NCBI GenBank assembly: GCA_012974425.1
Contig: JAAXQE010000202.1
Location: 1-35,774, forward strand
Reading direction: 5' to 3'
DNA: 35,774 nt
Source of the DNA: Geopsychrobacter sp.
Lineage (GTDB): Bacteria; Desulfobacterota; Desulfuromonadia; Desulfuromonadales; Geopsychrobacteraceae
The translations under genes were made by a program, and so were the position numbers. This document shows, one piece after another, positions 1 to 10,687 of the stretch. Every line of letters begins with the position of its first letter. Position 1 is the stretch's first letter. The notes beneath the pieces were generated by a model, which was not told the DNA's origin, made no database searches, and saw only the letters and a program-made list of their open reading frames with translations.

Positions 1-210
1 GGCGGATTTCACGACATAGATCATAGCCGCTCATCTCTGGCATCATCACATCCAGCAGTAATAGATCCGGCTTCTCTCGGCGGTAGAGCTCCAGGGCCTG
101 GCGGCCATCAGCGGCGGCGCAAACCCGGTAGTGTTCCGCCTCTAGCAGGTCAACCAAACCCTGACGCAGGGTGACATCATCCTCGGCAATCAGAATCAGC
201 GGGGCGCTCA
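1..210 (-). CDS. Response regulator receiver domain protein (N-terminal part; runs off the window edge)
   Basis: Reverse complement reads MSAPLILIAEDDVTLRQGLVDLLEAEHYRVCAAADGRQALELYRREKPDLLLLDVMMPEMSGYDLCREIR, with acidic EDD pocket and LLLLDVMMP phosphoacceptor motif. ATGA overlap with the kinase stop. Confidence 0.88.
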
Positions 211-1610
211 TGGGGACTCCTTGTGTGTCGGCAGGCTCAAGCAGAAGCTGGATCCGCCGGTCTCTGCCGCTTTGCAGCTCAGCTCGCCGCCCATGCCGCG
301 TGCCAGTTGGCGGGCGATACTCAGTTCGTGGCCGGCTCCGGGTCGTGAACTGGTGAGGGAGCTGTCGAGGCGGTGGAATTTGGCGAAGATTTTCAGCCTT
401 TGGGCGCTTGGAATGCCTGGGCCGCGATCGGTCAGGCGCAAATCTATTTTTTCTGTGTCACCCCTGAGCTCGATCATCAACTCGCCACCCTTGGCCGCGT
501 ACTTGATCGCATTGTCGATCAGGTTGAGCAGGATCTGTTCAATGGCATCGCGATCGCTGTGAACTGGAAAGGGCCCGGTTTGAAACGGTTTTACCAACTT
601 GAGGCCGGCTTGATCGAGGCGGAGCGACCTGCTGGAGGATATCCTCCAGCAGGTCGCTCCGCTCAAAATCGGCATAGTTGAAGGTCTTATGCCCCTGCTC
701 AAGCCGACTGAAATCGAGAATATTATTCACCAGGCGGGTCAAGCGCTGACTTTCCCGGATGATCGTCTGCAGATATGTTTGTTGCTTCTGTGCTGCGTCG
801 ATCTTCCCCTCGCCGAGGAGCTCCGCATACATGCGGATTGTGGTCAGCGGGGTCTTCGGCTCATGGGAGACGTTGGAGACGAAGGAGGTCTTTTGCCGCG
901 CATCACGCTGGTTGCGAACGGCCTGCCAGAGCAGCAGGGAGCCGCCGAGCAGAATGGCGATGATAAAGCTGCCGGTGAGCAGGCTGCCGATCAACAGAAA
1001 CCCGAATTTTGAGACTTGCTCAGCGCCGCCGCTGTAGATGTTGATCCGCCAGTGGGGCAGGCCGCTCAGGCTGCGACTGGTGGACGGACGACTCTGGGCG
1101 CTGATTTCGAAGGGATCGCTCTGGTGAACGATGCGGTTGCTGCCATCGAGTAATGCCAGGCTTTCGTTGCTGTTCAGTGCGGGGCTGAGCGAACCGAGCA
1201 GGCGGCTTAAGAGTGCCATCATCTCGAGTTCAACAGGTAGCGCCTTATCCCATTTGCCGGCTGGTACCAGCCGATCAGGTGGAGCCGGTCGTCGGCGTAC
1301 CAGCTGCGCCAACTGCTCTCGCCCTGGCTTAGGGATACTCCTGGGGGCCGCGCTCGACTCGCTGGATACCAGCGCCTTGCTGGCCAGCTGGCGTAGTTCC
1401 TTGCGTTCACTGAGGACCGAATCGGCGGCAATTGTGGCCGATTCGGCCGTTGCTGGCGGTACCCGGTCTGCACGCGGCTGCGGTCTGGAGTTCGCGCTGC
1501 GCAAAACGTTCACTCTCATTCTTGAGGAGCTGCCAGGCTCCAACCCCAAGGAGCAGGGTCGGTACCAGGAGCAACAGCCAGGAGGCGATGATCAGTCTCG
1601 TGCGGATCAT
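208..1610 (-). pseudogene. Sensor histidine kinase, decayed by several frameshifts
   Basis: Kinase pieces lie in different frames: N-terminal signal anchor MIRTRLIIASWLLLLVPTLLLGVGAWQLLKNESERF (ORF 1407..1610), sensor/TM/H-box VSNVSHEPKTPLTT (ORF 539..1549), N/G boxes LLNLIDNAIKYA...GAGHELSIARQLA (ORF 208..702). Confidence 0.85.
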
Positions 1611-1680
1611 TCTGCAATCTGCCTTCGTTTGACGTCAGTTGGTTTCTCGCCGCTCACGTCTCGTCCCATATTGCTGGTGG

Positions 1681-2995
1681 TCAGTTTTTCTGCTGCTTAC
1701 GCACCTTGTAACTTTCCGAGCGGAGTTCTTTCTTGCGCGGGCTGAAGATACTCGGTGCGGCGAATTCTTCGGCATCCTCTTCCTGGGTTTTAGCTTCTTC
1801 GGCCAGGTCGCTAAAGCCGAGGGTTACGCTACGTGCCCCAAGTTTATCGCTGCTCTGGCGCAGTTCGCGTACCGCTTCATCCTTACGCCCGGCGTTGTAG
1901 AGATCGAGGGCGCGGTCACGGGCGACAGCCATCTCGTTCTCGACCACAGCTTGCTGGACCGGGCGGCTGGCTGAGCGTTGGATCTCTTCTTGACGCTGGG
2001 AGAAGCTCACGCTGGACAGGCGCAGAGTTTTTTCCGCCTTATTGGTCAGGGCATTTTCGTAGTAACAGTCGACGCGCAGGATCTCGCGCTGTTGGCCGGC
2101 TTGGCCCGGTTCAATCAGGACCTCAATTAACGCATATTTCAGCTGTCCGTTCGTAGAGTTGATTCATCTGCAGCTCGACGCGGTTGCCGCGGATGCTCCC
2201 CTCGCGCCCAATAACCCGCAAGGGGCGGACACCGGGGAGGCATTCGATATCAATCCGTATCCGGTTGGCGGCAATGCTCAGGACGTCACCCCGTTCTGCA
2301 GCGAAGATGCGTGGCAAGTCGTTGCTCGACTCGACAAAATAGTGGTTGCCGTCGCTGCGGCTGGCCAGTTGAGCCATCAGGTCTTCATTAAAGTCGGTGC
2401 CGATCTCGATGGTGGTACCCGAGATCCCTTCCTTGAGCAGGGCTGCGCCGAGATCGGCTGCAGAGCTTGGCCCGACGTTGGCCAAACCGTCTGAGAGCAG
2501 GATCATCCGCTGGATAAAGTTTTCATCCTGGTGCTTGCGGATTTCGGCAGCGCCCTGGCTGACGGCCCCAAACAGTGCCGTATTGCCGCCAGCGGAAATT
2601 TCACGGATACGCGCTTCGATCCACTCGCTGTTCGCGGCGCTCTGGGGTGGGACCAGGGTGCTGACATTGTGGTCGTAGACCACCAGGGAGAAGAGATCGC
2701 GTTCACTGAGGCGCCGCAGCGCAGTAATGGCTGCTTCCTTGGCTTTTTGGAGCTTTTGGCCAGACATCGAGCCCGAGCGGTCGAGCACCAGGGTCAGGTT
2801 GACTGGCGGGCGCTGGCTGCTGTCGGCGAACTGCGGAACATCAAGCAGTATCTTGATGATCGCTTTTTCGGATTGTCCGGCTGGTAATACGGTCCGATCA
2901 AGGTCGAGGTTGAGGTTGAGCAGGGGACTGGCCAAAACCGGAGCGGCCGAGGCAAGTAACAGAAGTTGAAGCAGAATTTTTAGTGTCGATTTCAT
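1681..2995 (-). pseudogene. Secreted von Willebrand factor A domain protein, interrupted by a frameshift near 2150
   Basis: ORF 2123..2995 has a signal peptide and MIDAS-like LVLDRSGSMSG. The other frame continues GQLKYALIEVLIEPGQAGQQREILRVDCYYENALTNKAEKTLRLSSVSFSQRQEEIQ into ORF 1681..2010. Confidence 0.8.
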
Positions 2996-3319
2996 GTTGC
3001 TCTCCTTTAGGACAGCGGTGCGGGCCTGCGATGTTACCAGTAAGCACTCTGCTGTCGTAAAGGCTGTCAGAGGGTTGTCAAAGGATTGTAGAAAAATATT
3101 AGAGCAGATGCGCGCAGAAAAAAAGACTGCGAACAGCTCCCAGCTTGACAGCTTGGTTTTTTAGCGTCAAACGGCGTGAAAACGTCAGATCGGGTCAGGG
3201 CGTATATTTCTCCTTGCAATCGGCCATTTAGACACATATAGTGCAAAATTGTTTAAATTCTGCTGAGCCCCTTCAGGGCTGGATTGCGGCCATCTCTTTC
3301 TCTCGCCGATGAGGGTTCC

Positions 3320-3766
3320 ATGAGTCTTCAGGATCTATTGACCAACGACATGAAAGATGCGATGCGGGCGAAGGATTCCGTACGCTTGACCACCATACGC
3401 CAGCTGCGTAGTGCGATAAAAAATAAAGAAATTGAGCTTGGCAAGAGTCTCGATGATGAAGCTATCATCAGCGTGATTACCACTCAGGGCAAGCAGCGGC
3501 GTGAAGCGTCACAGATGTATCGCGAGAACGAGCGGCTTGAGCTGGCCGAAAAAGAGGACGCCGAACTTGAAATTCTGCTGGCTTACCTGCCTGCGCAACT
3601 CAGTGAAGTGGAGATCCGGTCCATTATCTCTGCGGCGATTGCCGAGACGGGTGCCACTTCGCCTAAGGATATGGGCAAGGTCATGGGGCTGGTCATGGCC
3701 AAGACGCGTGGCTGCGCCGATGGCAAACTGGTGAATCAACTGGTTAAGGAACTGCTCGCAGGCTAA
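3320..3766 (+). CDS. GatB/YqeY domain-containing protein
   Basis: MSLQDLLTNDMKDAMRAKDSVRLTTIRQLRSAIKNKEIE...LLAYLPAQLSEVEI...KDMGKVMGLVMAKTRGCADGKLVNQLVKELL, typical YqeY pattern; internal ATG chosen as start. Confidence 0.9.
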   Translation: MSLQDLLTNDMKDAMRAKDSVRLTTIRQLRSAIKNKEIELGKSLDDEAIISVITTQGKQRREASQMYRENERLELAEKEDAELEILLAYLPAQLSEVEIRSIISAAIAETGATSPKDMGKVMGLVMAKTRGCADGKLVNQLVKELLAG

Positions 3767-3834
3767 GGCCGTGCGACAGGATGTGCTCTGCAGTAAGACT
3801 TTAGGTCCTGCTGACTCCTGCTGGAGGATAAAAC

Positions 3835-4320
3835 GTGGGATTGGTCGATATCCTGATACTGGTGATTCTCGGTATCTTTCTGCTCAAAGGGGTGTTGCGC
3901 GGTCTGGTGCGTGAAGTCTGTAGTCTGCTGGGGCTGGTCCTCGGTGGGCTACTCGCCTTTTATCTGCATATCCCCTTGTCGCAATGGTTTCTCGAGATGT
4001 TTAACTGGCCATCTCAGATCTGCGTGACGATCAGTTTTGTGCTGGTATTCCTGGTGACCGTACTGGTTTTCGGTGCCTTGGGCTATCTGCTGAACCGTTT
4101 TGCGACCCTGACTTTGATGGCCGGCTTGAACCGTACCCTGGGGGCGATCTTCGGCTTGGCGCAGGGCGTGGTCTTGCTGTCGTTGATTCTTTTTGCCTTG
4201 AGTTCCGCAGACCTGCCGGCCGATTTTAATCAGCAGATCGGCCAGGCTGAACTGGCCGCGCCGTTCAGCCGCCTGGGCAACACGATATTTTCCAGCAGCA
4301 TGGCACTGGCGCTGAATTGA
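3835..4320 (+). CDS. CvpA family membrane protein
   Basis: GTG start after AGGA; hydrophobic MGLVDILILVILGIFLLKGVLRGLVREVCSLLGLVLGG typical of CvpA; directly upstream of mutS2. Confidence 0.85.
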   Translation: MGLVDILILVILGIFLLKGVLRGLVREVCSLLGLVLGGLLAFYLHIPLSQWFLEMFNWPSQICVTISFVLVFLVTVLVFGALGYLLNRFATLTLMAGLNRTLGAIFGLAQGVVLLSLILFALSSADLPADFNQQIGQAELAAPFSRLGNTIFSSSMALALN

Positions 4321-4324
4321 GCCG

Positions 4325-6703
4325 ATGATGGATATCTCCACCAGCACTTTGACTCGTCTCGAGTTCGATGCGGTCCGTCACCTGTTGGCGGCCCGCACCG
4401 ATTCGCGGCCTGGTCGACTTTTGGCCGAACAGTTGATCCCGCTGGTCGGGCAGGCGACTGTCGCTCTGGCCTTGGCCGAGGTAGGGGAAGCGCAGTTGCT
4501 CTTAGTTGAGGGGCGACCGCCGCTTGGGGGCAACCAGGTTCTGAAGACGATCCTGACCCATGCAGCGACGAGCGGAAGTTTGCTCTCTGCTGAGCAGTTG
4601 CAGGATGTCGGCGCAGCCGTTGATGTCGCTGAGCGTTGTCGTAGTTGGGCCGCCCCGCTGGCTGAGCAGTCCCGACTGGCAGAGCTCTGTGCGCTGCTGG
4701 CCCCGTTACCCGCGCTATTGCGGCGTTTGCAGGAATCGATCGGCTCGCGCGGGGAGTTGCTGGATACTGCCTCCTTTGAGTTGGGGGATATCCGCCGCGA
4801 GCTGCGCCAGTTGCGGGGTCGGATTAAACAACAACTGGAAAAACTGCTCGCCGCGACTGCGACAGCCAGTTGTTTTCAGGAACAGCTGATCACGGTGCGG
4901 AACGGGCGCTATGTTGTGCCGCTTAAGACTGATTACCGTGGTCAGGTCAAGGGTTTGATCCATGACGAGTCGGCCAGTGGGCAGACTCTCTATCTTGAGC
5001 CTGAACTGGTCCTGGCCGCAAATAGCCAGCTGCAGCAGTTGCTGCAGGAAGAGAAACGCGAAGAACGCCGCATTCTGCTACAGTTGACCGCCCTGGTTCG
5101 GCAGCATCGCTCAGAATTGGCGCAGAATGAAGAGTTGCTGGCGCGCCTCGATATGCGTTTTGCTGCCGCGTGCCTGGCTCGTGAATATGATGGGCATGTG
5201 CCGCAACTGCTCAATGAGCCGTTGATTGAACTGCGCCAGGCGCGGCATCCGTTACTGATGGTTACCGATGGCACCGAAATAGATCCCTCGCGCGCCATTG
5301 CGATCGATCTTTGTCTGTTACCGCCGTCTCGCACCCTGGTGATCAGTGGACCGAACACCGGGGGTAAATCGGTGGCCTTGAAAAGTTTTGGCCTGCTCCT
5401 TCTGATGGTGCGGGCGGGCCTGCCGATCCCCTGTGCCGAGGGGAGTCGGCTCTGCCTGTTTGAGAAGTTGTTTGTCGATATCGGCGATCAGCAGAGTATA
5501 TCGGAGCAGCTCTCGACCTTCTCCGGGCATTTGAGCCGGCTAAAGCTGATTCTGGCCCAGGCCGGTGACAACGCCTTGATCCTGCTCGACGAGGCGGGCA
5601 CCGGTACCGACCCGGCCGAGGGCGCTGCGCTGGTGATTGCTGCGCTGGAGATGTTGCAGCAGGCGGGAGCCCATACGGTCTTAACCACCCATCTCGGGCA
5701 GCTTAAGACTTGGGCCGCCGAGACCGATGGCGTTGAAAACGCGGCGGTTGAGATCGATGCCGAGACGCTCTTGCCGCAGTATCGTCTCAATTACGGTATC
5801 CCCGGTGCCAGTAGTGCGATGGCGACCGCCAGTCGGCTCGGGATGCCTGAGCAGTTGTTAAATCGGGCGCAGCAGTTGCTAGGTGAGCAGCCGCAGGAGG
5901 GCAACGAGCTGTTGCTCAGCCTCAACCGGCGTCAGCAGGAGCTCGATCAGTTGCGCCATGAGGTCGAGCGGGAGAGGGAAAACGCCAAACGCCTGTGGCA
6001 GATGCGCCGCGAGCAGCTGCAGCAGCTGCAGGAGCAGAAGGCGCAGATTCGCGCGCAGGCCGTACGGCAGGCCGAAGCTCTGATTGCCGAGACAACCCGG
6101 CAATTGCGCAGTTTGCGGCGCAAGGCCGATGGCGGGCTCGAGAGCGGAGCCAAGGGGCAGGTTGCACTTGCCGCGCAGGTTGATGAGGTGCGCCAGCAGT
6201 TGCAGCCCTTTCGCGCGCAAAGCCGGGCCAAGCGTAACAATGCACAACCCCTCGAAGAGGGTGAGCTGGTGCGGGTTCTGCCGCTCGGTGTGACCGCTGA
6301 ACTGGTGCGGATTCAAGGCGCGGAAGCCGAACTGCAGATCGGTGGCAAGCGGATGCGCCAGGCGTTGCAGCAGCTGGAATCCTTTACGCCGCGGCGCTTT
6401 GCCGAGCGTGGTGTTAAAAAGGGACATCAGTTCACCAGGCCTGCTGCGCCGCAAGCACAATCGCTGCGTTTGGTGCTGGTTGGGCAGCGGGTGGAGTCCG
6501 CCCTGCAGAATCTGGAACGTTTTCTCGATGATGCATTGCTTGCCAACCTGGCGCAGATAGAGATCGTGCATGGCAGTGGCACCGGTGCGCTACGCAAGGC
6601 GGTCCGCGAGTATCTGGCCAGCCAGCGTTGTGTGAGCGCTTTTTATGCCGCCGCTGCTGAGCATGGTGGCGAGAACATCACCGTCGCCGAGTTGGGTAAC
6701 TGA
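4325..6703 (+). CDS. mutS2: Endonuclease MutS2
   Basis: Walker A GPNTGGKSVALKSFGLL, LLDEAGTGTDPAEGAAL, VLTTHLGQLK; C-terminal Smr-type motif EIVHGSGTGALRKAVREYL. Confidence 0.96.
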   Translation: MMDISTSTLTRLEFDAVRHLLAARTDSRPGRLLAEQLIPLVGQATVALALAEVGEAQLLLVEGRPPLGGNQVLKTILTHAATSGSLLSAEQLQDVGAAVDVAERCRSWAAPLAEQSRLAELCALLAPLPALLRRLQESIGSRGELLDTASFELGDIRRELRQLRGRIKQQLEKLLAATATASCFQEQLITVRNGRYVVPLKTDYRGQVKGLIHDESASGQTLYLEPELVLAANSQLQQLLQEEKREERRILLQLTALVRQHRSELAQNEELLARLDMRFAAACLAREYDGHVPQLLNEPLIELRQARHPLLMVTDGTEIDPSRAIAIDLCLLPPSRTLVISGPNTGGKSVALKSFGLLLLMVRAGLPIPCAEGSRLCLFEKLFVDIGDQQSISEQLSTFSGHLSRLKLILAQAGDNALILLDEAGTGTDPAEGAALVIAALEMLQQAGAHTVLTTHLGQLKTWAAETDGVENAAVEIDAETLLPQYRLNYGIPGASSAMATASRLGMPEQLLNRAQQLLGEQPQEGNELLLSLNRRQQELDQLRHEVERERENAKRLWQMRREQLQQLQEQKAQIRAQAVRQAEALIAETTRQLRSLRRKADGGLESGAKGQVALAAQVDEVRQQLQPFRAQSRAKRNNAQPLEEGELVRVLPLGVTAELVRIQGAEAELQIGGKRMRQALQQLESFTPRRFAERGVKKGHQFTRPAAPQAQSLRLVLVGQRVESALQNLERFLDDALLANLAQIEIVHGSGTGALRKAVREYLASQRCVSAFYAAAAEHGGENITVAELGN

Positions 6704-8463
6704 TGAGCGGCGGTATTCCGGACGACAAGATTCAGCAAATGCGCGACGGGTTCGATATTTACGAACTGGTTTCGCGTTATGTGCAGCTGAAGCGCTCGGG
6801 CGCCAATCATGTCGGGCTTTGTCCCTTTCATACCGAGAAGTCGCCCTCGTTCAGTGTTAATCCCGGACGACAGATGTTTAAGTGTTTTGGTTGCGGGGTC
6901 GGCGGGGATGCCTTCGAATTTTTGATGCGCATCGAAGGACTCAGCTTCCCGGAAGCCGCGCAGCGCATCGCCGGCGAAATGGGGATCGACATCGCAGAGC
7001 GCAAGCTCTCTGGCGAAGAAGAGCGGCGCCGTCAGGAATGCGCCAAGCTGCAGCGGGTGAACGCCATCGCCGCCGAGTTCTTTCATCGCCAGTTACTCGA
7101 CTCTCCAGGAGCCGAAAATTGCCGCCAGTATTTGAACAAGCGTGGTTATGGCCGGACCAGTGCGTCTGAGTATCAGCTTGGCTACGCCCCCGACAGCTGG
7201 GATGGCTTGACGAATCACCTGCGCCAGCAGGGCGTCGATCTGGACGAGGCGCGAACTCTCGGTTTGATCCGCAGCCGCGATAAGGGGGATGGCGATTACG
7301 ATCTGTTCCGCGGCAGGTTGATCTTTCCGATTCACGATCTGAGTGGCCAGATTGTCGCTTTCGGGGGCCGGATCCTCGGCGAAGGACAGCCGAAATATAT
7401 CAATTCGCCGGAATCGCCCATTTATCACAAGGGGCAGATGCTCTTCGGTCTTTACGGAGCTCGGCAGGCGATCCGCCAGGCTGCCGAGGTTATTCTGGTC
7501 GAGGGCTACTTTGATCAGTTGGCTCTGGCGCGCGCCGGGGTCGAGAATGCGGTGGCGACCTGTGGTACCGCTCTGACTGCAGAGCACGCGCAGCTGATTA
7601 TGCGCTATGCCAAGCGGGCCCTGTTGCTGTTTGACAATGACAAGGCTGGACGCAGTGCAACCTTCAAGTCGATGGATCTGTTGTTGCCAACCGGGATCGA
7701 AGCCTCTGTGATAGAGCTTGAGCCAGGTGATGACCCGGATTCATTTCTGCAGAAGCGCGGCAAGGAAGCCTTTGCCGAGAAGCGGCAGGCGGCGCGTCCG
7801 GTTGTCGAGCTCTTCATGCAGGACCAGCTGGCTACCGCCTCGATTGGCGCCTCCGGGGTGTCGCGCGCGGCCCAGCAGGTTCTTGAAAAATTAGTTTTAT
7901 TGCCGAATCCCCTGGAGCTGGATCTCTCGCTCAAGGAGTTGGCGCGGCGCACCGAGATTGAGGTCGATCTCTTGCGTGAGCAACTTGAGCAGATCAGGCG
8001 CGGGCAGCAGGAACGGAGTGCGCGGCTGAAAAGAACATCCGGTTTGCCCGCGGCGCCCAGTACCGAATCAGCCCCAGTTTCCGTGCCGCCGCCAGAGTCA
8101 GTGCCAGCGTGGCAGAAGCCCCCGGTAGCTAGCAAGCTGAGTCCGGCGGATGCGACCCTGCTCAAGATGATGGTTTTTCAGGCAGAGGTCAGGCAGCAGG
8201 TCGCTACTCAGGGGGTTGAGGCCTTCTTTTTTGACCCCCTTAGCTGTCGTTTGGCCGAGGAACTGGTGACCAGATTGCAGGATGTCGCTGTGGGCCAGGA
8301 GCTGACCCGTTTGCAGCAAACCCCTGAATTTATCGAGCGGCTTCCACCGCTCCTCGCGAATAATCCGGAGGAATTTGCTGGGATGGGCCAGAAAATGCTG
8401 GAGTCCCGTCGCCAGAAAACGGCCGACATGCGTCGGCGCCAAGAGATGAAGATCCATAGTTGA
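6703..8463 (+). CDS. dnaG: DNA primase
   Basis: N-terminal zinc finger CPFHTEKSPSFSVNPGRQMFKCFGCGVGGDAFEF; TOPRIM VILVEGYFDQLALARAGVENAVATCGTALT; TGATG overlap with mutS2. Confidence 0.97.
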   Translation: MSGGIPDDKIQQMRDGFDIYELVSRYVQLKRSGANHVGLCPFHTEKSPSFSVNPGRQMFKCFGCGVGGDAFEFLMRIEGLSFPEAAQRIAGEMGIDIAERKLSGEEERRRQECAKLQRVNAIAAEFFHRQLLDSPGAENCRQYLNKRGYGRTSASEYQLGYAPDSWDGLTNHLRQQGVDLDEARTLGLIRSRDKGDGDYDLFRGRLIFPIHDLSGQIVAFGGRILGEGQPKYINSPESPIYHKGQMLFGLYGARQAIRQAAEVILVEGYFDQLALARAGVENAVATCGTALTAEHAQLIMRYAKRALLLFDNDKAGRSATFKSMDLLLPTGIEASVIELEPGDDPDSFLQKRGKEAFAEKRQAARPVVELFMQDQLATASIGASGVSRAAQQVLEKLVLLPNPLELDLSLKELARRTEIEVDLLREQLEQIRRGQQERSARLKRTSGLPAAPSTESAPVSVPPPESVPAWQKPPVASKLSPADATLLKMMVFQAEVRQQVATQGVEAFFFDPLSCRLAEELVTRLQDVAVGQELTRLQQTPEFIERLPPLLANNPEEFAGMGQKMLESRRQKTADMRRRQEMKIHS

Positions 8464-8587
8464 GTTGACTGGGCGCTAATTTCTTCTGTCGTGAGTTTAC
8501 TCAGCGGCAGAAGAGGTTAGACTGAAGGAATAGTTGCTCTGAACGATGTGTCCGTTTAGACGGATGCCGGAGGAGAAGAGAAAGCAC

Positions 8588-10342
8588 ATGGCAAAGAAAG
8601 CAAATCCAGAAGAGGTTCAACAGCTCATCGAACTGGGAAAAGAGAAAGGCTTTTTGACCTACGACGAGGTCAATGACGTCCTTCCCTCTGATATGGTCTC
8701 CTCAGAGCAACTTGACGATATCATGGCGATGTTTGGCGACATGGATATTGAGATTGTCGAATCTGAATCCAAGGCCACTGTTAAGGGGGACTCAGGGGAC
8801 GATGATAGAGATGAAGACGATGTCGAGCTTGAAGCTGGCACGCTCGGCAGAACCAGTGACCCGGTTCGCATGTACTTGCGTGAAATGGGACAGGTCGCAC
8901 TTCTGACCCGTGAAGGCGAGGTTGTCATCGCCAAGCGGATTGAGGATGGTGAGACCCAGGTCACTAAGGTTGTCATGCGCACCCCGGTCGCCTTTCACGA
9001 AGTCATGGCTCTGATGAATCGTCTGGAGCGTGGCACCATCGGTGTTTCCGAGATCACCCGTGAGTATGACGAAGAAGAGGGCGATGCGGCCGAAGGCAAG
9101 CAGCGGGCACGCCTGCTCGCGATGATCGAAATCCTCCGCCCGATCGAAGTCCGCCTTGAGGAAATCCAAGAGGAGCTAGCGGCAGAGCCAGCTGCCCGGA
9201 CACGGACCAAACTTGAAAAGGAGCGCGGTACGCTGTTTGAGGAGATGACGAAGTATCTGCATCAGATCCGCCTCAAGGATTTTCAGGTTGCCAAGATTGT
9301 GGATCGGCTCAAGGAGATGGGCAAGCAGGTCAAGAAGGGTAAGCTGGAAATCGCGGCCTGCGAGAAGGAGCTTGGCCGCCCATATCAAGATATCCGCAGC
9401 CTGTTGCACCAGATGCGCAACAGTGAAGAAGAGGCCTGTGCTGTTGCCGAAGAGCTGAACGTTTCCGGCGACACCCTCCTGACCGTTGAAAAGCGCCTGA
9501 AGGCTGCTAAACGGAAATTTAAGAAGGTCAAAGATGAGTCGGGCTTTGAGCCGGAAGAGTTGGTCGAATACCTCAAAGAGGTCCACAAGGGGGAGTGGCT
9601 GGCCAAGAAAGCCAAATCCGAGCTGGTTGAAGCCAACCTGCGTCTGGTCGTTTCTATCGCCAAAAAATACACCAACCGCGGTCTGCAGTTCCTCGACCTG
9701 ATTCAGGAAGGGAATATCGGCCTGATGAAAGCGGTCGATAAATTTGAATATCAGCGCGGCTACAAGTTTTCAACTTATGCCACCTGGTGGATTCGGCAGG
9801 CGATCACGCGGGCTATTGCCGATCAGGCCCGGACGATCCGGATTCCGGTGCATATGATCGAAACGATCAACAAGTTGATTCGCACCACCAGACAACTGGT
9901 TCAGGAGTTGGGCCGTGAGCCTATTCCGGAAGAGATTGCCGAGCGGATGGATCTACCCCTTGAAAAAGTACGCCGGGTCCTGAAGATTGCCAAGGAGCCG
10001 ATCAGCCTCGAAACGCCGATTGGTGAGGAAGAGGATTCCTCGCTGGGTGATTTTATTGAGGATAAAGGTGTCGTCTCGCCTCTGGAGGCGGTCATCAAGG
10101 GGAATCTCTCTGACCAAACCTCACGCGTGCTGGCATCTTTGACTCCGCGCGAAGAGAAAGTCCTGCGGATGCGTTTCGGGATTGGTGAAAAATCTGACCA
10201 TACCCTTGAGGAGGTTGGGCAGGATTTCAACGTGACGCGCGAGCGGATCCGTCAGATAGAAGCCAAGGCGTTGCGTAAATTGCGTCATCCCAGCCGTGCC
10301 AAGCGTTTGAAGGGTTTCGTTGCGACCGACAGCAGAGATTAG
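8588..10342 (+). CDS. rpoD: RNA polymerase primary sigma factor
   Basis: Region 2 [64 protein letters not shown] and region 4 [30 protein letters not shown]; start at ATGGCAAAGAAAGC after a Shine-Dalgarno. Confidence 0.97.
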   Translation: MAKKANPEEVQQLIELGKEKGFLTYDEVNDVLPSDMVSSEQLDDIMAMFGDMDIEIVESESKATVKGDSGDDDRDEDDVELEAGTLGRTSDPVRMYLREMGQVALLTREGEVVIAKRIEDGETQVTKVVMRTPVAFHEVMALMNRLERGTIGVSEITREYDEEEGDAAEGKQRARLLAMIEILRPIEVRLEEIQEELAAEPAARTRTKLEKERGTLFEEMTKYLHQIRLKDFQVAKIVDRLKEMGKQVKKGKLEIAACEKELGRPYQDIRSLLHQMRNSEEEACAVAEELNVSGDTLLTVEKRLKAAKRKFKKVKDESGFEPEELVEYLKEVHKGEWLAKKAKSELVEANLRLVVSIAKKYTNRGLQFLDLIQEGNIGLMKAVDKFEYQRGYKFSTYATWWIRQAITRAIADQARTIRIPVHMIETINKLIRTTRQLVQELGREPIPEEIAERMDLPLEKVRRVLKIAKEPISLETPIGEEEDSSLGDFIEDKGVVSPLEAVIKGNLSDQTSRVLASLTPREEKVLRMRFGIGEKSDHTLEEVGQDFNVTRERIRQIEAKALRKLRHPSRAKRLKGFVATDSRD

Positions 10343-10404
10343 GTGGCGAAAAATCTTGACAGGCAGGAGATGTTTTGCTAAATCATTACTCTTGTCGTTT
10401 TTGC

Positions 10405-10481
10405 GGGCCTATAGCTCAGTTGGTTAGAGCCGCCGGCTCATAACCGGCTGGTCCCAGGTTCGAGTCCTGGTGGGCCCACCA
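10405..10481 (+). tRNA. tRNA with CAU anticodon, probably tRNA-Ile2 (k2C) or elongator Met
   Basis: 77-nt cloverleaf GGGCCTA...TAGCTCAGTTGGTTAGAGC...GCCGG-CTCATAA-CCGGC...CCAGG-TTCGAGT-CCTGG...TGGGCCC-ACCA. Confidence 0.93.
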
Positions 10482-10637
10482 GTTTTCCCCGCGGCCATTG
10501 GGTCGATACTGATACAGGTGAAAACAGTTTGAAAAAAAAAATGACAAGAAATTCCCTTCGAGCCTTCACCGGCATCGCAGGCCCCCAACAGGAAGCGGCG
10601 CAGGCCACTGAGGGGGAAAACCAGATTTAACCTAGAG

Positions 10638-10674
10638 GAGTGCATCGGGAAACCGGTGCACTCTTTCTTTTTGG
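10638..10674 (+). terminator. Rho-independent-type hairpin
   Basis: GAGTGCATCGG-GAAA-CCGGTGCACTC followed by TTTCTTTTT. Confidence 0.75.
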
Positions 10675-10687
10675 GCAGAGGCCTTAA

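Noticed and set aside
5879-6571. Long minus-strand ORF of 230 aa opposite mutS2
   Set aside because: Antisense to a well-conserved gene in GC-rich DNA; explained by codon bias. The same applies to other long antisense ORFs over dnaG, rpoD, nif3-like, the LOG gene and the RND permease.
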